The notes under the pieces were generated by a model. That model was not told the origin of the DNA. It searched no databases and saw only the letters and a list, made by a program, of their open reading frames with translations. The translations under genes and the position numbers were made by a program. Positions 19,312-27,949 of a stretch of DNA of 64,000 nucleotides are shown piece after piece. The first letter of the stretch is position 1; each line of letters begins with the position of its first letter. Source of the stretch: Rhizobium mesosinicum (GTDB taxonomy: Bacteria; Pseudomonadota; Alphaproteobacteria; Rhizobiales; Rhizobiaceae). Location: positions 248,001 through 312,000 of the forward strand of contig NZ_JAEUAK010000005.1 in the NCBI RefSeq assembly GCF_019511345.1, written 5' to 3'.

Positions 19312-19437
19312 ATGAAGATCAAGAATTCGCTCAAGTCGCTCAAGGCGCGTCATCGTGACAACCGTCTCGTTCGCCGCAAGGGCCGCATCTACATCATCAA
19401 CAAGCAGAACCCGCGCTTCAAGGCCCGTCAGGGCTGA
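19312..19437 (+). CDS. rpmJ: 50S ribosomal protein L36 (type B)
   Basis: A 41-residue basic protein, [20 protein letters not shown], then [20 protein letters not shown] and G. This is the L36 variant of alphaproteobacteria, longer than the 37-38-residue form and without the four zinc-ligand cysteines/histidine of the C+ type. It binds the 50S subunit near 23S helix 89-97. It is monocistronic here, with its own leader of about 95 bases. A very secure assignment despite the small size. Confidence 0.97.
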   Translation: MKIKNSLKSLKARHRDNRLVRRKGRIYIINKQNPRFKARQG

Positions 19438-19536
19438 TTGCGCGTATCCGGTTTGCCTGCCCTCGGGCGGGCATATCGGTTGGTCGCTTCGGTGATCACG
19501 CCAAATTTGTTTGATCTTCAGCGATGGCGGGCTAAT

Positions 19537-20154
19537 ATGTCCGCCATGCGCTTTTTTGCCTTGACCTTAGCGGCGCTGCCGCTTGTTCTCACCTGGTTTG
19601 CCCCTGCCCTTCCTGCCATGGCGCAGCAGAAGGATGTTATTGTCGAACAGCCTGATAACACCGTTTCGTCGCCGAAGCAGCGTCTCGACCAGCTCTATGG
19701 TCAGTTGAAGCGCGAACGCGACCCGGACAAGGCAAGCAGCATCGCCAATCAGATCCGCATGGAATGGAACGATTCCAACAGCGCGACGATCAATCTCCTG
19801 ATGCAGTGGGCCGATAAGGCGATCGAGGAGAAGCGCAATCCCGCAGCGCTCGATTTTCTCGATGAAGCCATCGCCCTGAAACCCACCTATACCGAAAGCT
19901 GGAATCGTCGCGCAACGCTGAACTTCGTGCTCGGCAATTATCGCAAGTCGATGGCAGATATCGAACAGGTGCTGAAGCTCGAACCCCGTCATTTCGGCGC
20001 GCTGTCAGGCATGGCGGCTATCCTCGCCACCACGGGCAATGACCAGATCGCCCTAAAGGCCTGGGAGCGCGTTCTGGATGTCTACCCCGCCGATCGCACT
20101 GCGCAAGAGCAGGTCAGCACGCTCTCGGAAAAGCTCGCCGGCAGCCGCACCTGA
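19537..20154 (+). CDS. Exported tetratricopeptide-repeat protein
   Basis: About 205 residues from ATG 19537 (MSAMRFFALTLAALPLVLTW), which opens a signal peptide cleaved near ALPAMAQQ; ATG 19546 is an alternative. The mature part carries TPR helices: QLKRERDPDKASSIANQIRM, NPAALDFLDEAIALKPTYTE, WNRRATLNFVLGNYRKSMAD, IEQVLKLEPRHFGALSGMAA. It is probably periplasmic and protein-interacting. No pathway is suggested by its neighbours (rpmJ upstream, hydrolase downstream). Confidence 0.85.
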   Translation: MSAMRFFALTLAALPLVLTWFAPALPAMAQQKDVIVEQPDNTVSSPKQRLDQLYGQLKRERDPDKASSIANQIRMEWNDSNSATINLLMQWADKAIEEKRNPAALDFLDEAIALKPTYTESWNRRATLNFVLGNYRKSMADIEQVLKLEPRHFGALSGMAAILATTGNDQIALKAWERVLDVYPADRTAQEQVSTLSEKLAGSRT

Positions 20155-20232
20155 GAGATCCGGCGCGCACTTGACGGCGTAGGAAAGCCTACAATCTTAG
20201 CTCAATGATGTGGTCTCTGTGCGGTTGAAGCC

Positions 20233-21282
20233 ATGCTTGCCGAAGTTTCTGCCCTTCTCGCTCCCGTTGCTGCCGCTATCGGCTATTCCTCCTACAAGGC
20301 CCGCCAGTTCGAACATGCCTATCCCAATATCGGCGAACTGACCGATATTGGCGGCTATCGCATGAATGCTGTGCATGTCCGGCGCCCAGACGCTGCCGAT
20401 CTTCCGCCCTTGGTCTTCATCCATGGCGCGAGCGGCAACTTGCTGGACCAGGCGGGCGCCTTTCGCGAGCCGCTGGAAGGCCGCGCCGAGATGCTCTTCG
20501 TCGACCGCCCCGGTCACGGCTATTCGGAACGCGGCGGGCCGGAAAACGCCCTGCCCTCGGGTCAGGCCGACGCCATTGCCAAACTGATGGAAAAGCGCGG
20601 TATCGAAAAGGCTGTTATCATCGGCCATTCCTTCGGCGGCGCGATCGCCGCGGCCTTCGGCGTCCGCCATCCAGAGAAGACAGCCGGCCTGCTGTTCCTG
20701 GCACCAGCCTCCCACCCATGGCCGGGTGGTATCGACTGGTATTATCACGTTGCGACAACCCCAATTCTCGGCTGGCTCTTCAATCATGCATTCGTCGTAC
20801 CCCTCGGGCTGCGGCGGCTGGAGCGCGGCACGCTGAACGTCTTCCATCCCAATCCGCGCCCCCCTGATTACATCGCCAAGACCGGCCCGTCGCTGGTGCT
20901 ACGGCCACGCGCTTTTTTCAACAACGCTACCGACTTCAAACGGCTCCATGAATATCTGACGGTCAACGCGCCGCATTATTCCAAGATATCAGCACCATCA
21001 GTCATCATCACCGGGGACAAGGATGAGATCGTCTGGGAGCATCTGCATTCGCGTGGATTGGCCAGGGATATAAGCGGATCGGAACTCATCACCGTCAGAG
21101 GCATCGGCCATAAGCCGGATTACCTTGCGACCGATGTTGCCATCGCCGCCATGGAGAAGATTGCCGGCAAGCCGCGTGACCTTGCGGCGATCGCCCGCAA
21201 GGCGGAAGAGCGGCTTGCCAGCTCTTCCATCGATCAAACGGTCGGAACGGTGCCGCCGTCGATCGTATGTTCAGCACCGTGA
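20233..21282 (+). CDS. Alpha/beta-fold hydrolase
   Basis: A 349-residue protein with the classical alpha/beta-hydrolase series: oxyanion strand PPLVFIHGASGNLLDQ, nucleophile elbow IIGHSFGGAIAAAFG (catalytic Ser in GHSFG), acid strand VIITGDKDEIV and the histidine GIGHKPDYL. The first 25 residues (SALLAPVAAAIGYSSYKARQ) look like a membrane anchor rather than a cleaved signal. The last 50 residues are a non-conserved extension. The substrate is unknown; relatives include epoxide hydrolases, haloperoxidase-like enzymes and lipases. It converges on the SDR gene at 21358. Confidence 0.88.
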   Translation: MLAEVSALLAPVAAAIGYSSYKARQFEHAYPNIGELTDIGGYRMNAVHVRRPDAADLPPLVFIHGASGNLLDQAGAFREPLEGRAEMLFVDRPGHGYSERGGPENALPSGQADAIAKLMEKRGIEKAVIIGHSFGGAIAAAFGVRHPEKTAGLLFLAPASHPWPGGIDWYYHVATTPILGWLFNHAFVVPLGLRRLERGTLNVFHPNPRPPDYIAKTGPSLVLRPRAFFNNATDFKRLHEYLTVNAPHYSKISAPSVIITGDKDEIVWEHLHSRGLARDISGSELITVRGIGHKPDYLATDVAIAAMEKIAGKPRDLAAIARKAEERLASSSIDQTVGTVPPSIVCSAP

Positions 21283-21357
21283 ACAGAGGCGACGTGAAGC
21301 GAGAACCAGACCGTGGTTTCCGCTCTCGAGGAATCGTCGATGGGATGCCTAATCCTC

Positions 21358-22074
21358 TCAAGCCGCGAGGTGAATGCCGCCGTCACAGGTCAGGACGTGA
21401 CCGCTCATGAAGCCGCTCGATACCAGGAAGGCGACGGCCTTGGCGACATCCTCCGGCCGGCCGATGCGGCCGACCGGCGTGCGCCCGGCAAAATCCTGGA
21501 ACGCGGCCTGACGCTGTTCGGCGGGCAGGAAATCCCACCACGGCGTATCGATCACACCAGGCGAAACGCCATTCACGCGCAGCGGCTTCAACTCTGCTGC
21601 AAGCACCCGCACCATCGCCTCGATCCCCGCATTGACGGCGGCAAGGCCTGCGGTTCCCGGCATCGCGGCCTGCGCACTGACGGCGGACACGAAGGTGATG
21701 CTGCCTTCTGACTGCAGGAAAGGCAAAGCCGCTTGCGCCGCCGCCGCATGCGGTATGAGCTTCGTCTGGAAGCCGGCGAGCAGATCGGCCATGTCGAGCG
21801 TCGCGAAGGGACCGGCACCATGGCCGCTGCCCAGCGCCAGCACAAGATGATCGAAGGATCCGAGGCTTTCGAAGGCCTGCTTCACCGCGGCGGGATCTCG
21901 GGCATCGACGGCGATCATTCCGACCTCGCCGGAAAGATGGTCAGCCGATGCCTTGAGCTTCGCCTGATCCCGTGCGGCGATGGTGACGCGATACCCTTGT
22001 CCCAGAAGCAATTTAGCCGAGGCAAGGCCGATACCTGAAGAGCCGCCGATGACAACTGCGTGCTTCAGTGACAT
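21358..22074 (-). CDS. Atypical short-chain dehydrogenase/reductase lacking YxxxK
   Basis: A 238-residue SDR starting MSLKHAVVIGGSSGIGLASA at ATG 22072-22074; the much longer upstream frame overlaps the divergent regulator and is not real. The nucleotide-binding GGSSGIG, the VDARD adenine site and the VNGVSPGVIDTPWW segment are canonical. Where the catalytic YxxxK should stand, the sequence is GLAAVNAG, giving Leu144 and Asn148. Some SDRs of unknown chemistry share this pattern. It is divergent from an XRE-type regulator at 22189, which probably controls it. Confidence 0.88.
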   Translation of the reverse strand: MSLKHAVVIGGSSGIGLASAKLLLGQGYRVTIAARDQAKLKASADHLSGEVGMIAVDARDPAAVKQAFESLGSFDHLVLALGSGHGAGPFATLDMADLLAGFQTKLIPHAAAAQAALPFLQSEGSITFVSAVSAQAAMPGTAGLAAVNAGIEAMVRVLAAELKPLRVNGVSPGVIDTPWWDFLPAEQRQAAFQDFAGRTPVGRIGRPEDVAKAVAFLVSSGFMSGHVLTCDGGIHLAA

Positions 22075-22174
22075 GAGATTTCTCCTTTGGATAATCGAAC
22101 TTCCGGCTTTTGTTGCCGGGAACAGTGTCATCTTGCGGATACCCAAAATCGCAAACAGACCCGATTTTATCCTG

Positions 22175-22184
22175 GTATCGATAC
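22175..22184. promoter_or_regulatory. Palindrome GTATCGATAC in the divergent SDR/regulator promoter
   Basis: A perfect 10-base palindrome lying 5 bases before the regulator start and 100 bases from the SDR start. It is a plausible autoregulatory operator of the XRE-type protein. A 10-base palindrome alone can arise by chance, so confidence is low. Confidence 0.3.
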
Positions 22185-22188
22185 TGAT

Positions 22189-23040
22189 ATGATGGATGCC
22201 ATGGATCAGAAACTCGATACGTTCGAAGCCCGCCGCCGCGAATTCGCAGCCTTCCTGCGCTCGCGCCGCGAGCGGCTGCGGCCTGCCGACGTCGGCCTGC
22301 CGGACGGCTTTCGCCGCCGCACGCCGGGGCTCAGGCGCGAAGAACTCGCCATGCTCGCCGGCGTCGGCACCACCTGGTACACCTGGCTGGAACAGGGGCG
22401 CGACATCCGCCCCTCCCCGCAGGTGCTGAACGCGCTCGCGAACGCACTTCGCCTTGATGAGGCCGAGCGCCAGCATCTCTTCACCTTAAACAGTCGCCAG
22501 TCGCCGCAGCTTTCGTCAGCTCCGGAAGTGGTCGATGAGCCGCTGCGCCGCATGCTGGACAATCTGACACATCAGCCGGCTTATGTGCTTGGCCGCCGTT
22601 GGGATGTGCTTGTCTGGAACCGTGCCGCCGACCTGCTCTTCGGCGGCTATGACCGGCTGGGGCCGGACGAGCGCAACACCATGCACCGGCTGTTTGCCGA
22701 TGATTTCCACCGCAGCCTGCTAGTCGACTGGGAGGCCGTCGCCCGCGTCTCGCTCGCCATGTTCCGCGCCGACAGCGCCCGTTATGCCGGCGACCCCGAT
22801 TTCGAACGTCTCATCGCACTGCTCCAGCTGGAGAGCCCGGAATTCCGCGCCTGGTGGCCGCGCCATGAGGTCGTGGCTCCGCTCACAGGTGTGAAACGCC
22901 TGAACCATCCGCTCAAGGGCCTGATGTCCTTCGAACATACCGGCCTTGCCCTGATGACCCAACCGGACATGAAGCTGATCGTTTACACGCCTCTCGACGA
23001 GCACGATACAAACAGGAAACTCGCCGAGCTTCTCACCTGA
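22189..23040 (+). CDS. XRE-family (MmyB-like) transcriptional regulator
   Basis: About 283 residues. The N-terminal helix-turn-helix reads FLRSRRERLRPADVGLPDGF, RRRTPGLRREELAMLAGVGT, TWYTWLEQGRDIRPSPQVLN. The C-terminal ligand-type domain (MmyB/PAS-like) includes PAYVLGRRWDVLVWNRAADL and LVDWEAVARVSLAMFRADSA. This architecture is common in actinobacteria and rhizobia as a regulator of the adjacent SDR gene, which is divergent here. Starts at 22189, 22192 or 22201 are possible; none has a strong ribosome site. Confidence 0.9.
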   Translation: MMDAMDQKLDTFEARRREFAAFLRSRRERLRPADVGLPDGFRRRTPGLRREELAMLAGVGTTWYTWLEQGRDIRPSPQVLNALANALRLDEAERQHLFTLNSRQSPQLSSAPEVVDEPLRRMLDNLTHQPAYVLGRRWDVLVWNRAADLLFGGYDRLGPDERNTMHRLFADDFHRSLLVDWEAVARVSLAMFRADSARYAGDPDFERLIALLQLESPEFRAWWPRHEVVAPLTGVKRLNHPLKGLMSFEHTGLALMTQPDMKLIVYTPLDEHDTNRKLAELLT

Positions 23041-23103
23041 TCATTGTCTGCGGCCGAATTGACGCCATATCTTCCCCCATCGCCGTCCTTCGAGGGGAAA
23101 ATC

Positions 23104-24846
23104 ATGGACCGCCTTCCCAGACAACTCGTCGCCATTTTCGCCGCCATTTCGCTTTGCCTGGCGCCGCTATCGGCCTTTGCCGCTTCGCCGGCACCTGTCG
23201 AAGCTGAGCATGGCATGGTCGTCACCGCCCAGCATCTGGCAACCGATGTCGGCGTCGACGTGTTGAGGAGCGGCGGCAATGCCGTCGATGCCGCGGTCGC
23301 AGTTGGCTATGCGCTCGCCGTCGTCTATCCGACGGCCGGCAATCTCGGCGGCGGTGGCTTCATGACGATCCGGATGAAGGATGGAAAAACGACCTTTCTT
23401 GATTTCCGCGAACGCGCGCCGCTTGCCGCAACCAAGACCATGTATCTCGATGCTAAAGGCGATATCGTTCCGCGCGCCAGTCTCGACGGTTATCTCGCTG
23501 TCGGCACACCCGGTTCGGTCATGGGCTTCGAAACGGCTCGTGAGAAATATGGCACCAAGAGACGTGAAGAGCTGATCGCCCCAGCTTTAAGATATGCAAG
23601 GGATGGCTTTACCCTGGAGCAAGGCGATGCAGCCTCTTTCGCGAGTGGCGCCAAGCGACTCGCCAGGGATGAAGAAGCTGCAAAAATCTTCCTGAAAACT
23701 GGCGGCAGCACCTATATGGCCGGTGAGAAACTGGTGCAGCCCGATCTCGCCGCCGTCCTGCAATCGATCTCGGAGAAAGGCCCCGATGCCTTCTACAAAG
23801 GGGCGCCTGCCGAGGCGATCGTCAATGCCAGCCAGGCCAAGGGCGGCATTCTCGCCAAGGAGGATTTCGAGCAATACCAGGTGCGGGAACTGAAGCCGAT
23901 CGAGTGCAATTACCGCGGCTATGACATCATTTCCTCGCCGCCACCCTCCTCCGGCGGCGTCATCATCTGCGAGATCTTGAACGTTCTCGAAGGCTACCCG
24001 CTCTCTTATCTCGGTTACGGATCGGCCGAGGCAGTGCACATCATGGTCGAAGCCATGCGTTATGCCTATGTGGACCGCAACGCCGCGCTCGGCGACCCCG
24101 ACTTTATCGACAATCCCGTCTCCAAACTGCTGGACAGAAGTTATGCAGCATCAATTCGCGCCAAGATTGATCCGTATAGGGCCGGCACGTCCGCCAATCT
24201 CAAGCCGCTCGGCGGCAAGGAAAGCACTGAGACGACGCATTATTCAATCATTGATGACGAGGGCAATGCAGTCGCCGTGACCTACACGCTGAACGGCTCC
24301 TTCGGCGCCGGTGTCGTCGCACCCGGTACCGGCGTACTGCTCAACAACGAGATGGACGACTTCACCTCCAAGCCTGGCGTGCCGAACCTCTATGGCCTCG
24401 TGCAGGGCGAGGCTAATGCCATCGCGCCGAAGAAGACGCCGCTTTCTTCGATGAGTCCGACGATCGTCACAAAGGACGGCAAGCCTTTCATGGTGATCGG
24501 CAGCCCCGGCGGTTCGCGCATCATTACGATCACCCTGGAAGCCATCCTCAACGTCGTCGATTTCGGCATGGATATCAGCCAGGCGGTCAATGCTCCGCGC
24601 ATTCATCACCAGTGGCAGCCGGACATGGTCTACCTGGAGCCCTACGCCCTCTCGCCGGACACCGAAAAGGCACTTGCCGCAATGGGTTACAAGTTCGATG
24701 CCGGCAATAATACACCCGTCTGGGGACAGGCGGCCGGTATTCTTGTCGGCGGCAAGAGCCTTGCGGCGATCGAGAAGGGTGGCGGCGCCCGTTACAACGG
24801 CGCGATGGACAGTCGCGCAGCCGAAGGCTCCGCCAACGGCTATTGA
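23104..24846 (+). CDS. ggt: Gamma-glutamyltransferase (periplasmic proenzyme)
   Basis: A 580-residue proenzyme from ATG 23104, which has GAGGGGA upstream and opens a signal peptide (MDRLPRQLVAIFAAISLCLA ending AFAASPAP). Large-subunit motifs: ATDVGVDVLRSGGNAVDAAV, NLGGGGFMTI, LDFRERAP. The autoprocessing site is ESTETTHYSI, with Thr377 as the new N-terminal nucleophile of the small subunit. YTLNGSFGAGVVAPGTGVLL, NNEMDDF and SSMSPTIV follow. It cleaves glutathione and other gamma-glutamyl compounds in the periplasm. It is intact and full length. Confidence 0.97.
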   Translation: MDRLPRQLVAIFAAISLCLAPLSAFAASPAPVEAEHGMVVTAQHLATDVGVDVLRSGGNAVDAAVAVGYALAVVYPTAGNLGGGGFMTIRMKDGKTTFLDFRERAPLAATKTMYLDAKGDIVPRASLDGYLAVGTPGSVMGFETAREKYGTKRREELIAPALRYARDGFTLEQGDAASFASGAKRLARDEEAAKIFLKTGGSTYMAGEKLVQPDLAAVLQSISEKGPDAFYKGAPAEAIVNASQAKGGILAKEDFEQYQVRELKPIECNYRGYDIISSPPPSSGGVIICEILNVLEGYPLSYLGYGSAEAVHIMVEAMRYAYVDRNAALGDPDFIDNPVSKLLDRSYAASIRAKIDPYRAGTSANLKPLGGKESTETTHYSIIDDEGNAVAVTYTLNGSFGAGVVAPGTGVLLNNEMDDFTSKPGVPNLYGLVQGEANAIAPKKTPLSSMSPTIVTKDGKPFMVIGSPGGSRIITITLEAILNVVDFGMDISQAVNAPRIHHQWQPDMVYLEPYALSPDTEKALAAMGYKFDAGNNTPVWGQAAGILVGGKSLAAIEKGGGARYNGAMDSRAAEGSANGY

Positions 24847-24854
24847 GCAGTGCC

Positions 24855-25562
24855 TCAGCGAATTCTCACCCGAACGAAATCGCCGTCGATCTCGACATGC
24901 GGTTTTGCGCCCCACACACTTGGCTGCCGGGCGTCGACCCAGGAAGCCTGCGCCGTTACCTTGTAGTCAACAGGAACATTGTTTCCGAAGCCGAGATAGG
25001 CATCGAGCGCGCGAGCGCGAATCGACACGTTTTCGTTCGCCTCGACCTTGTCGAAGTCGAGGGAAGCCTTCAGGGCATCCGCGCGGATATCGATGCCACT
25101 GGCATGACCGTCGAGTGTGACGTCGGCAGCCTTTCCGGCAATGCCGAGCTCGGAAAAATGACCAATGAGCCTTGCAGTGAAGGCGCTCTGATCGACCCGA
25201 AGGGCCGCACCGGCAGGCACATTGGCGTTCAGCTCGATCACACAGTCTGAAGGGTCCAGCCAGGACGATGCAGCGATATCGACATGCAATACCGTACCAT
25301 CAACCCGCATGTCGCTGTTGTCCCGGCAATCCGCAAAATACCAGCTTGAATACCAGGACGAGAACCAGCCTTTCCGCCGCCCGCCGAGCGATGCGCCATA
25401 GGGCTGATCGCTTCGCGTGGTGATGTTGATCGAACTGGCCTCGCCACTGATGGCAACCGCCCGCACGTCGGAAAGATCGGGAATTGCAGTTGTCGTTACT
25501 TTGTCCGGCAAAGCGGCCGCAGAAGCCGCCAGAAGTACCGGCAACACAAGAAGGATGATCAT
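24855..25562 (-). CDS. Exported protein with adhesin-head/DUF2807-like beta repeats
   Basis: A 235-residue protein with an N-terminal signal peptide (MIILLVLPVLLAASAAALPD). The rest is beta-rich with alternating polar/apolar strands, such as VRAVAISGEASSINITTRSD, ADVTLDGHASGIDIRADALK and VSIRARALDAYLGFGNNVPV. This looks like the auto-transporter adhesin-head GIN fold (DUF2807), expected to be periplasmic or surface exposed. The family call is by pattern only. A Trp/Tyr/Ser cluster (GWFSSWYSSWYF) is unusual. It is divergent from a membrane-bound AraC regulator and ends 8 bases from the ggt stop. Confidence 0.6.
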   Translation of the reverse strand: MIILLVLPVLLAASAAALPDKVTTTAIPDLSDVRAVAISGEASSINITTRSDQPYGASLGGRRKGWFSSWYSSWYFADCRDNSDMRVDGTVLHVDIAASSWLDPSDCVIELNANVPAGAALRVDQSAFTARLIGHFSELGIAGKAADVTLDGHASGIDIRADALKASLDFDKVEANENVSIRARALDAYLGFGNNVPVDYKVTAQASWVDARQPSVWGAKPHVEIDGDFVRVRIR

Positions 25563-25711
25563 CGAAATCCGTCCATGAATGAAGCCCTCCCGTCGAGGAC
25601 ACCATCAGGATGGATTCTCAGCCTCTATTTCGAGACCTCGATCACGATCCGGGTCGACCGCGAACGCAATCGGGTTCATTCTGGGGTCATTGTTGCCGCC
25701 GGATATCGCCG

Positions 25712-26773
25712 ATGATCTTCGTTCCCCTGCCCTTCGTCGTCGCTCTGCTGCTTGCCATCCTGCTGATACGGATGCTGCGGCAGGGTGATGGCTCGCTCGC
25801 CGAAAAGCGGCCTTTCCTGTTGCTCATCGGGTTCTACATCCTCCAATCCATAGTGATCGGTATTCGCTGGGGTTACGACGTCATCGCGATCATGCCGATT
25901 CAATCGTTGATCGCGACAACAATCGCGGCTCTCGCCTGGGTCTGCTTCAAGGGGCTCGCTATGGAAGAGCAACCCACCCTTGCCCGTTTCTGGCCGCACC
26001 TTTTGCCGACGGCCTCAATCGCCGTCTTGATCGCGCTCTATCCAGAGCCGATCAGTCTCGCCATTATCATGATCTTCCTCGGGTATGGTGCAGCACTACT
26101 CTGGCTTGCCCGGCATGGCCCTGATGCGCTCGTCGCCTCCCGCCTTGACGGTGCGGTGCTTTCCTATCGCTCGCTGCAGATCACCGGCTTTGCCCTCATC
26201 GCCTCCGCCGTCACCGACGTCATCATCAGCTTTGATTTCACCAGGACCGGCGGCATTCATGCAGGCGCCATAGTCGCTCTTGGCAACGTCATTGCGCTCT
26301 TGATCCTTGGCACCGCCGCGTCCGTGGCAAGCAGCGGGAGCACGGTCGAAACAACATCCGCGGAGCCGCCTCCACCGCCGCCGGCAACGGAAGAAGACAG
26401 CGCGGTCGCAGCAGCCCTCGATGCGCTGATGCGTGCTCGTCATCTCTACCGCGATCCCGAACTCAATCTGACCCGCATTGCCCGCAAGATGAATCTCCCT
26501 GCCCGGCGCGTCTCCACGGCTGTCAACCGCATCCACGGCATGAGCGTCTCGCAATATGTGAACGACTTCCGTATCCGCGCCGCCTGCGAGCAGCTGGTCG
26601 GCACCGATCATCCAATAACGCAGGTGATGTTCGACTCCGGCTTCATCAGCAAGTCCAACTTCAATCGCGAATTCGCGCGCATGAATGGCGAAAACCCTAC
26701 ACAGTTCAGAAAGCGGCGCGTCCTGCGGGAATCGGGTGGCGCCGCTTCCAATGTCATATTCATGTCACCGTGA
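25712..26773 (+). CDS. AraC-family regulator with polytopic membrane sensor domain
   Basis: About 353 residues from ATG 25712, chosen because it opens the first membrane helix (MIFVPLPFVVALLLAILLIR). About seven hydrophobic helices follow up to residue 210 (LIGFYILQSIVIGI, SLIATTIAALAWVCF, TASIAVLIALYP, ISLAIIMIFLGYGAALL and so on). Next is a Pro/Ser-rich linker and a C-terminal AraC domain: LNLTRIARKMNLPARRVSTA, YVNDFRIRAACEQLV, FDSGFISKSNFNREF. It probably senses a membrane or envelope signal and regulates the divergent exported-protein gene; that target is inferred from position. Confidence 0.87.
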   Translation: MIFVPLPFVVALLLAILLIRMLRQGDGSLAEKRPFLLLIGFYILQSIVIGIRWGYDVIAIMPIQSLIATTIAALAWVCFKGLAMEEQPTLARFWPHLLPTASIAVLIALYPEPISLAIIMIFLGYGAALLWLARHGPDALVASRLDGAVLSYRSLQITGFALIASAVTDVIISFDFTRTGGIHAGAIVALGNVIALLILGTAASVASSGSTVETTSAEPPPPPPATEEDSAVAAALDALMRARHLYRDPELNLTRIARKMNLPARRVSTAVNRIHGMSVSQYVNDFRIRAACEQLVGTDHPITQVMFDSGFISKSNFNREFARMNGENPTQFRKRRVLRESGGAASNVIFMSP

Positions 26774-26842
26774 CAAAATCGCCGTTCACAAGCAAGGATG
26801 TGCGCTCTATGCATGAGCGGCATTAAAGCAGAAGAGATTCCC

Positions 26843-27817
26843 ATGGCTTCCATTGAAATGATCGTTGCCGCCAGGGCCCGCCTGCGCGGACATGCGCGGC
26901 GCACGCCGCTTCTCTCCTCCCCCTTCCTCGATGACATCGCCGGCCGGCGGCTGTTCGTGAAGGCCGAGTGCCTTCAGCATTCCGGCTCCTTCAAGTTCCG
27001 CGGCGGCTGGTCCGCCGTCTCGGGCATCGACCCGGAACTGCGCAAAAAGGGCGTCATCGCCTTCTCCTCCGGAAACCATGCACAGGGTGTGGCACTCGCC
27101 GCCCGCCTGCACGGCATCCCCAGCGTCATCATCATGCCGAGCGACGCGCCAAAGCTGAAGATTGCCAATACGCGCGCCTTCGGCGCCGAAGTGGTGCTCT
27201 ATGATCGTGCCAACGAAGACCGCGACGAGATCGGCGCGAAGCTCTCCTCCGAGCGGGGGCTGACGCTCATCAAGCCTTTCGACGAACCGCTGGTCATTGC
27301 CGGCCAGGGTACGACCGGGCTGGAGATCGCCGAGCAGACGGAAGAGGAAGGCATCAAGAACGCCGAAGTCCTCGTTCCCTGCGGCGGCGGCGGCCTGAGC
27401 TCGGGCATTGCCCTCGCACTAGAAGCAAGCGCGCCGAACTTCCGTGTCCGTCCCTGCGAACCGGAAAATTTCGACGACACCACCCGCTCGCTTGCGTCGG
27501 GCAAGATCGAGCGCAACCTTACTATGAGCGGGTCGATCTGCGATGCGATCGTCACGCCGCAGCCGGGCAACATCACTTTCCCGATCCTCAAGCGCCTGGC
27601 CGGACAGGGTGTTGTCGTTACGGATGATGAGGCATTGCGCGCTGTCGCCCTTGCCTTCACCCGCCTCAAGATCGTCGTCGAGCCGGGCGGAGCCGTCGCT
27701 CTTGCTGCCGCACTCTTCCACGGCGACCAGCTGAATAGCGACACGGCCGTCGTCGTCACCTCCGGCGGCAATATCGACGCCGACGTGTTCACCACTGCAC
27801 TGGAACGCTTCGGCTAA
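26843..27817 (+). CDS. Threonine/serine dehydratase-like PLP enzyme
   Basis: A 324-residue fold-type II PLP enzyme starting MASIEMIVAARARLRGHARR. PLP lysine Lys51 lies in SGSFKFRGG; the substrate loop is SSGNHAQGVALAA; the phosphate loop is VPCGGGGLSSG; the C-terminal VVTSGGNID is also present. It lacks a C-terminal ACT regulatory domain, so it is the catabolic type: threonine ammonia-lyase, serine racemase or hydroxyaspartate dehydratase. The exact substrate cannot be read. It starts 69 bases after the AraC gene and may be co-transcribed with it. Confidence 0.88.
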   Translation: MASIEMIVAARARLRGHARRTPLLSSPFLDDIAGRRLFVKAECLQHSGSFKFRGGWSAVSGIDPELRKKGVIAFSSGNHAQGVALAARLHGIPSVIIMPSDAPKLKIANTRAFGAEVVLYDRANEDRDEIGAKLSSERGLTLIKPFDEPLVIAGQGTTGLEIAEQTEEEGIKNAEVLVPCGGGGLSSGIALALEASAPNFRVRPCEPENFDDTTRSLASGKIERNLTMSGSICDAIVTPQPGNITFPILKRLAGQGVVVTDDEALRAVALAFTRLKIVVEPGGAVALAAALFHGDQLNSDTAVVVTSGGNIDADVFTTALERFG

Positions 27818-27837
27818 AGCGCGACTGCACTCTGGAA

Positions 27838-27881
27838 GACCCTGATCGCGATCGGCGACGATCTCGATCATGATCGGGGTC
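27838..27881. repeat. 44-base GATC-rich inverted repeat
   Basis: GACCCTGATC at 27838-27847 pairs with GATCGGGGTC at 27872-27881 (one G-T pair), with inner CGATCG/CGATC segments. It lies between the dehydratase and the hydrolase-like gene on the plus strand. There is no T-run. It may be a transcript-end hairpin or a protein-binding dyad. Confidence 0.4.
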
Positions 27882-27949
27882 TCCCTCACCTGGGAAATAA
27901 CGAATACCTCGTCTCGCCGCCACATGGCGGTCTTCGTTCCGAGGTTTTC

